Source: an uncultured Clostridia bacterium (GTDB lineage: Bacteria > Bacillota > Clostridia > Oscillospirales > Butyricicoccaceae). From it: a DNA stretch of 64,000 bases. Positions 59,349 through 64,000 of the stretch are shown here, in pieces; position 1 is the stretch's first letter; each line of letters begins with the position of its first letter. The translations under genes were made by a program, and so were the position numbers. The notes under the pieces were generated by a model. That model did no database searches. It had not been told where the DNA came from and saw only the letters and a list, made by a program, of their open reading frames with translations. The stretch is taken from assembly GCA_945947915.1 (NCBI GenBank), contig CAMEZQ010000004.1, forward strand, positions 1 to 64,000. The letters run 5' to 3'.

Positions 59349-61031
59349 TTATTCTCTGCCGACGGTATAGAGACCGGACAGGCCCATGGTATCAAAGGTG
59401 TTGCCGGTCAGTCCCTGCAGATAGTTGTAATAGAATCTGCGCTGGGCGGCGAAGTAGACGGGGGCAAAGGCGGCGTCGGTGACGATCATCTCCTCGGCCT
59501 GGGCGTAAAGCTCCAGACGCTCCTTTTCATCGACCGTCTGGTTGGCGCGGCTGACGAGGCTGTTATAGTCGGCGTTCTGCCACTGGGACTGACCGCCCTT
59601 CTTGTTGGCCCAGCGGCTGAGTTGGAACTGCGGCTCGATGTTGGCGCCCCAGCTGGTGATGGCCATCTGGTAATTGCCCTGGTTGACATTGCTCATATGG
59701 GTGGAGCTGTCGTTGAACTCCAGCTCGACGACGCAGCCCAGCGCATCCTGCCACATCTGCTGATACAGCTCGGCATAGGTGCGGGCGGTGGCTGTGGTGG
59801 CGCCCCAGGCGAAGGAAACGGTCAGCTTGGAGGTGTCTTCACCCAGACCCAGCTCCTTCATGCCTTCCTGCAGCAGGGCCTTGGCGTCGCTGTGCTGGGC
59901 CTTGAGGGCCAGCAGCGGCTCGTCGGCGTTTTCGCGGAAGTTGAGGGAGCCCACCGAACACTCGGCGGGGATCAGGCTGTAAGCCGGTGTGGCGGTGCCG
60001 TTGGAGATGACCTCGGCCAGCATCTCACGGTCGATGGCCAGAGAGAAGGCCTGGCGGATCTTGGCGTTCTGGAAGACATCGTCCTTGCAGTTGAAGACGA
60101 CCATCTGGGTGCGGGCGCTGGGGATCAGCATTTCCGACATATCGTCGCGGCCCTGGAACTTCTTGACATAGTCGGCGTCGGAAACGGTCAGATAATCGAG
60201 CGAGCCGTTTTCAAAGGAGGCCAGCTGGGCGTTGCTGTCGGGGATGATGTTGAGGGTGGCCGACTGCAGCAGAATGTTGTCGGCGTTCCAGTACTTTTCG
60301 TTCTTTTCCAGCTTGAGGGCGCTGTTGTGGGTCCATTCGGTCAGAACGAAGGGGCCGCAGCAGGGCGTCTTGTCGGCTTCTGTGCCGAAGGTATCTCCGC
60401 AGGCTTCGGCAACGTCGGCACGGCAGGGGAAGAATTCGCTGCTGGACAGCAGCGCCGGGGTGGGCGCCGTCAGATGGAGCACAAGGGTCTTGTCGTCGGG
60501 AGTTTCGATGCCGAGGGCGTCGGCATCCATTTCGCCGGTGGAGACAGCCTCAAAGTTCACGATGGCGTAGTAGTCGCTGGCAAAGGCGAAGGCGTTTTTG
60601 GGGTCGGCCTGCCGGCGCAGGGCGGTGGCGTAGTCTTCGGAAGTGACCGGCTGCCCGTCGCTCCAGCAGTTGTCGCGCAGCGTGAAGGTCAGGGTCAGGT
60701 CGTCATCGGAGAAGCTCCAGCTTTCGGCGCCGGCGGCTGCGGGCACGCCGTTTTCAATGCGGACCAGCGGCTCGAGGACGTTGTAGAACAGGCTGCGGTC
60801 GGCGATGCCCAGAAAACGGGCCACATCGAGGACCGAAGGCTCGGCCGAGTACAGGATGCTGAGGGTCTGCACTTCGTCGGGGGCGTTGGTGTTGTCAGGG
60901 GTGTCGGTCTGGCTGCCCTGGGTCTCCTGCTCCTTTTCATCGCCGCCGGCGGTTTCATTTCCGCCGCCGCAGGCTGTGAGCAGGCTGCAGAGCATCAATA
61001 GAGAGAGCAGCAGTGCAAAAGCGCGTTTCAT
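59349..61031 (-). CDS. oppA: Peptide/nickel-type ABC transporter substrate-binding lipoprotein
   Basis: 560 residues. Signal peptide with lipobox LTAC (Cys21), then a Thr/Gln/Asp-rich linker to about residue 50 and an SBP_bac_5 domain (about 75-555, with the RDNCWSDGQPVTSEDYATAL stretch). It captures the ligand outside the membrane for OppBCDF. Ligand could be a peptide or another amphiphilic compound; sequence alone does not tell. AAAGGAG before the ATG. 82 bp separate it from oppB. Confidence 0.92.
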   Translation of the reverse strand: MKRAFALLLSLLMLCSLLTACGGGNETAGGDEKEQETQGSQTDTPDNTNAPDEVQTLSILYSAEPSVLDVARFLGIADRSLFYNVLEPLVRIENGVPAAAGAESWSFSDDDLTLTFTLRDNCWSDGQPVTSEDYATALRRQADPKNAFAFASDYYAIVNFEAVSTGEMDADALGIETPDDKTLVLHLTAPTPALLSSSEFFPCRADVAEACGDTFGTEADKTPCCGPFVLTEWTHNSALKLEKNEKYWNADNILLQSATLNIIPDSNAQLASFENGSLDYLTVSDADYVKKFQGRDDMSEMLIPSARTQMVVFNCKDDVFQNAKIRQAFSLAIDREMLAEVISNGTATPAYSLIPAECSVGSLNFRENADEPLLALKAQHSDAKALLQEGMKELGLGEDTSKLTVSFAWGATTATARTYAELYQQMWQDALGCVVELEFNDSSTHMSNVNQGNYQMAITSWGANIEPQFQLSRWANKKGGQSQWQNADYNSLVSRANQTVDEKERLELYAQAEEMIVTDAAFAPVYFAAQRRFYYNYLQGLTGNTFDTMGLSGLYTVGRE

Positions 61032-61119
61032 GATTTCTTACTCCTTTTTCCTGTTTTATTTTGTTTGCGGATCTGCGGGATCCGCGCCAAAGCCGCGTCA
61101 GCGGCTGAGGGTCTGGGGA

Positions 61120-62451
61120 TCAGAAAAGCACCGAGCCGTCCATGGGCAGGACTTCGCCGTCGAAGGCGGCCAGCACCTCGGGCGGGGCGTATTTGCGGGC
61201 GATCACGACGCTGGTGACGAACATATCGAACCAGCTGTCGTCCATGACATAATGGCCGCGGATACCCATGCCGGGGCCGTAGCTGTTGTGGACCTTCCAG
61301 CGCAGCGGCCGGCCGTTTTCGTCCAGCTGGACGCCGCTGAAGGTCATGATATGACAGCCCGAGGTGGCGCCGCTCTGGCCCTTGAAGCGCAGCCAGGAGG
61401 TCTTGTCGGGGAATTCCAGCGTCGTTCCGAAGACGGTCTCGTAATCGAGCAGCCGGCGGTGCATATAGCCCGAGGGCTTATCCGACTGCTTGGCAACATC
61501 ACAGCCCATGATGACCTGATCGCCGCCCCGCAGCGAGGCGATGACCAGCTGCCGGATGGTGTCGGCGTCCAGATTGAGCCGGCGGTCGAGGGGGCCGCGG
61601 CACTGCTTTTCAGTGGTGTAGCACTGCATGAAGGGGTATTCCTCCAGCGGACAGTTGAAGATCATCATGTAATCTTCGGCGCGCATCCCGCCGTAGGCTT
61701 CAAAGAAAGCCAGCGGGGTCATGGCCGGCAGGCGGACGAAGACGCCGTCATCCCGGCGGTATTCAAAGGCGACAGTCTGGGGCGGCGCGCCCAGAAAACG
61801 GGTGAGAATGGAAAAGACGCCGCCCAGCTGCTGTTCCCGCAGGGCCAGCAGGGCATCCGTATCGCCGCCCTGCTGCCGGAGATCCCAAAGCTCCTTGGCC
61901 GACAGCTTGAGCTTCTGCTCCAGCAGACGGGTGACATATTTGGAATCGCGGGAGCACTGGGTATCGGGCATGGCCGATTTGGGGACGACGCCGTATTTGC
62001 CGGCCAGGGCCATGAAGGTGTACCACATCCCGTTGTCCTGAATGGGACGGCGCAGCAGGTTCTGGGTGGCCGGCGAAGTCAGCGGCTCGTCGATGCGGTC
62101 GATGAAGCGGTCGAGGAAAGCGGCCGATTTCTCCAGCTGATCGAAGAAATAGATGTAGTTCTGGGAAAGCTCAAAGTTCTTTTCGGCGATGCGGAGCGTG
62201 CGCTTGACATTCTGCCGGACGACATTGAGGGAGGCAAAGGCCCAGCAGCGGCCGGTGGAACCCTGGTCGGTGACGCCTTCGTCCCAGACATCGATGTCAA
62301 AGGCGAAGGGCAGGCGCTTCTGCACCTCCTGGTCGATGGCGGGGGGCAGCGCGCCTGTGCGGCTGACGGCGTTGGCCATGGCCCGCGCCTGCGGGTCGGC
62401 CAGAAAAGCCTCGGTGTGGGCGCGGACAAATTCCGGTGTGATCTCTTTCAT
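61120..62451 (-). CDS. C1 family cysteine peptidase (PepC / bleomycin hydrolase type)
   Basis: 443 residues, usual for PepC. Catalytic cysteine in QGSTGRCWAFASLN (about 67-80), catalytic histidine probably in SGCHIMTFSGV, asparagine in KVHNSYGPG. No signal peptide, so it acts in the cytoplasm, where these hexameric aminopeptidases trim peptides. Its histidine loop has SGCHIM in place of the common NHAM, a small oddity. ATG at 62451 follows GAGGAA. Second gene of the cluster, so probably processes what OppA-F import. Confidence 0.92.
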   Translation of the reverse strand: MKEITPEFVRAHTEAFLADPQARAMANAVSRTGALPPAIDQEVQKRLPFAFDIDVWDEGVTDQGSTGRCWAFASLNVVRQNVKRTLRIAEKNFELSQNYIYFFDQLEKSAAFLDRFIDRIDEPLTSPATQNLLRRPIQDNGMWYTFMALAGKYGVVPKSAMPDTQCSRDSKYVTRLLEQKLKLSAKELWDLRQQGGDTDALLALREQQLGGVFSILTRFLGAPPQTVAFEYRRDDGVFVRLPAMTPLAFFEAYGGMRAEDYMMIFNCPLEEYPFMQCYTTEKQCRGPLDRRLNLDADTIRQLVIASLRGGDQVIMGCDVAKQSDKPSGYMHRRLLDYETVFGTTLEFPDKTSWLRFKGQSGATSGCHIMTFSGVQLDENGRPLRWKVHNSYGPGMGIRGHYVMDDSWFDMFVTSVVIARKYAPPEVLAAFDGEVLPMDGSVLF

Positions 62452-62461
62452 AAATTCCTCC

Positions 62462-63310
62462 TTATCTGCTGTCTGCCGGCGCAGGCGCCTGAGGCAGGGG
62501 ATGAGCTGCCAGCCAGGCTGTCGCGTCATCGGTGAAGGTGGTGCCCTTGAGGGAGTGATCGGCGCCCGGATAGATCACGAGGCGGCACTCGCAGCCGGCT
62601 TCCTGCAGCTTTTCATACATTTTCTGGCTCATTTCGGGGACGACACGCCAGTCGTCGGTTCCCTGACAGATGAGCATGGGGGTGTGGATGCGGTGGGCCT
62701 GACAGGTGCCCGAACGGGCGGCAAAGGCCTCGGCATGGGTGTCGGGGCCGCCGCCCACCAGCTCGTGAAAGACATCCTTCATGCTCTGCTCGCGTGTCTC
62801 ATACATCATAAAACAGTCGGTCATGCCGGCGCCCAGCACGGCGGCGCGGATGCGGTCGTCCCGCGCACAGGCCAGACAGGTCATCATGCCGCCGCGGGAA
62901 TGGCCCACCATATAAACACCGCCCTTTTGGCAGCAGGGCAGGGCCAGCCCCATGTCGATGAGCCGGATGACATCGTTGACGTCGGCGCCGCCGAATTCCT
63001 CCTGTCCTGTGCCGCCGCAGTTGCCGCGGTACTGGCTGCCCAGTACGACATAGCCCCGCACGGCGAAGCGGCAGACGGCTTCGGGACGCAGATAACCGAA
63101 CTCCCGGTTGCCGCCCCGGTTGTAGATCAGACAGGGCAGGGGGGCATCCGGATCGGCCGGACAGGCGGCGTAACCCATGACGCGGCAGTCATCCGACTGA
63201 TAGCAGATGGCGTAAAGACGGACGCGGCCTTCGTAATCGGCCGGCGCTTCGGCCGGCTCGGCCGAAAGCATACCGGGCGCCTGCCGCAGCATTTGCAGAA
63301 ATTCGTCCAT
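62462..63310 (-). CDS. Alpha/beta hydrolase, prolyl oligopeptidase/acylaminoacyl peptidase-like
   Basis: 282 residues, no signal peptide. The nucleophile elbow is MVGHSRGGMM (serine kept, about 144-153), the acid lies in LICQGTDDWRVV and the histidine in YPGADHSLKG. This fold and these motifs match S9-type peptidases and dienelactone-hydrolase-like enzymes. First gene of the ten-gene cluster, right behind its main promoter. Starts with ATG after GAGGTG. Substrate unknown; in context an amide or ester in the imported compound. Confidence 0.88.
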   Translation of the reverse strand: MDEFLQMLRQAPGMLSAEPAEAPADYEGRVRLYAICYQSDDCRVMGYAACPADPDAPLPCLIYNRGGNREFGYLRPEAVCRFAVRGYVVLGSQYRGNCGGTGQEEFGGADVNDVIRLIDMGLALPCCQKGGVYMVGHSRGGMMTCLACARDDRIRAAVLGAGMTDCFMMYETREQSMKDVFHELVGGGPDTHAEAFAARSGTCQAHRIHTPMLICQGTDDWRVVPEMSQKMYEKLQEAGCECRLVIYPGADHSLKGTTFTDDATAWLAAHPLPQAPAPADSR

Positions 63311-63349
63311 GAAGGTTCACCTCGTATTTGGATTTTGAGCAGATTCGTT

Positions 63350-63401
63350 ATATAACATTATATGATGACTTCAGCATAGCACATGATAGAAGGACTGTCA
63401 A
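63350..63401 (-). promoter_or_regulatory. Main promoter and operator-like palindrome of the ten-gene cluster
   Basis: On the minus strand TTGACA (63396-63401), 17 bp, TATGCT (63373-63378). Around +10 to +23 lies ATATAA-CA-TTATAT (63350-63363), a 6-bp perfect inverted repeat in the right place for a repressor such as the GntR protein. It differs from the TGCCA..TGGCA repeat at gntR. Confidence 0.7.
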
Positions 63402-63513
63402 CGATTTCACATATTGAAAACAGAATTTTGTAGAAATTGATCAGAATACCGGTGAAAATGCACAAAACACCATGGGGGCGGAGGGCCGCGCGGAAATTTG
63501 ACGGCGAAAAACA

Positions 63514-63542
63514 TTGCCTAAAGCGGGGGCTTGCCGTATAAT
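63514..63542 (+). promoter_or_regulatory. Promoter of hisS
   Basis: TTGCCT (63514-63519), 17 bp, perfect TATAAT (63537-63542). The leader is only about 63 nt, too short for a T-box. Confidence 0.75.
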
Positions 63543-63612
63543 TACAATATGGCGGCTGTTGTGAAAAAAGCGGCGGCTGCGCCCCAAGACGCTGAGTGAG
63601 GAGAATTGAAAT

Positions 63613-64000
63613 ATGGGTTTTACAGTCAAGCCGAGGACCCTTTCGGGGTTTATGGAACTGCTGCCCGAAAAGCAGCTGCAGTTTGAAGCCGTGCGGGAGG
63701 TACTGGCGCGGGTCTATGCCAGCTACGGCTTTTATCCGTTGGACACGCCGGTGCTGGAATCGGCCGAAGTGCTGCTGGCCAAGGGCGGCGGCGAGACGGA
63801 AAAGCAGATCTATCGTTTTCAGAAAGGCGACACCGATCTTGCCATGCGTTTTGACCTGACCGTGCCGCTGGCCAAATATGTGGCCCTCAATTACGGCAGC
63901 CTTTCCTTCCCCTTCCGCCGCTATCAGATCGGCAAGGTTTACCGCGGCGAGCGTGCCCAGAAGGGACGCTACCGGGAGTTTTATCAGGCCGATATCGATA
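63613..64000 (+). CDS. hisS: Histidyl-tRNA synthetase, 5' part only
   Basis: The first 129 codons are seen; the gene runs off the window. [56 protein letters not shown] (class II motif 2 region) and [19 protein letters not shown] are the normal HisRS start. HisZ paralogues can look alike here, but the intact [15 protein letters not shown] loop favours the synthetase. GAGGAG precedes the ATG. Confidence 0.9.
   Translation, partial: MGFTVKPRTLSGFMELLPEKQLQFEAVREVLARVYASYGFYPLDTPVLESAEVLLAKGGGETEKQIYRFQKGDTDLAMRFDLTVPLAKYVALNYGSLSFPFRRYQIGKVYRGERAQKGRYREFYQADID

Noticed and set aside
63311-63612. T-box or histidine leader before hisS
   Set aside because: A TTGCCT-17-TATAAT promoter at 63514-63542 leaves only about 63 nt before the ATG, too short for a T-box. 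The remaining sequence is the divergent promoter of the ten-gene cluster.

Overview
The window looks like the chromosome of a GC-rich, spore-forming, anaerobic Firmicute of the class Clostridia, most likely an Oscillospirales-type gut bacterium (inference from gene content and base composition; no rRNA gene is present to place it). Signs of sporulation are spmA/spmB, an AbrB/SpoVT-type regulator with a C-terminal CxxC pair and a SleB-type cortex hydrolase. Signs of a Gram-positive core are RNase Y, FtsH, a small alarmone synthetase, RsmI, sigma-A promoters of the TTGACA-17-TATAAT type and AGGAGG ribosome sites. The fhs-fchA-folD operon and the near absence of sugar genes suggest a life built on peptides and amino acids.

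Layout. 0-7.3 kb: marR-degV, ftsH, alarmone synthetase and the trkAH potassium system. 7.4-19.9 kb: a peptidase-rich block with a peptidase T-like M20 enzyme, a 1,258-residue secreted M14 carboxypeptidase with SLH anchor, two tandem M20 amidohydrolases, a Nudix enzyme, a P1 (DmpA-like) peptidase, and tatD-metG. 20-25 kb: an isolated 39-codon gene with its own near-perfect promoter, a VanW protein, a hypothetical gene, a hairpin-packed intergenic element, the AbrB-like gene and spmAB. 24.8-29.6 kb: another M20 enzyme and a heterodimeric ABC exporter behind a promoter with a MarR-style operator. 29.7-34.5 kb: rny, sleB, trmN6-rsmI and an AT-rich islet with an 18-bp perfect inverted repeat. 34.5-41.4 kb: a large unknown lipoprotein, the one-carbon operon and a polysaccharide deacetylase. 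42-48.5 kb: a D-cysteine desulfhydrase-like enzyme, an alpha/beta hydrolase that lacks its nucleophile serine, an M20 enzyme, MgtE with a long leader, and an AbrB-type permease. 48.5-52.5 kb: creatininase-M20 operon, a 132-bp tandem repeat and an aminotransferase followed by an acetyltransferase remnant. 52.5-63.4 kb: ten same-strand genes (alpha/beta hydrolase, C1 peptidase, oppABCDF, creatininase-family enzyme, class III aminotransferase, GntR regulator) that read as one uptake-and-breakdown system. The window ends inside hisS.

How they fit together. Six M20 enzymes, one M14, one C1, one P1 peptidase, two creatininase-family amidohydrolases, two aminotransferases and a complete Opp transporter in 64 kb point to uptake and hydrolysis of peptides or N-acylated amino acids, with carbon passing through formyl-, methenyl- and methylene-tetrahydrofolate. 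The best candidates for something undescribed are the ten-gene GntR-linked cluster (52559-63401), the promoter-bearing 132-bp tandem repeat with competing hairpins (50778-51051), the self-contained methionine-rich microprotein gene (20081-20322) and the family of hairpin repeats at 22.9, 24.7 and 33.85 kb. No tRNA, rRNA, CRISPR array, transposase or prophage gene was seen.
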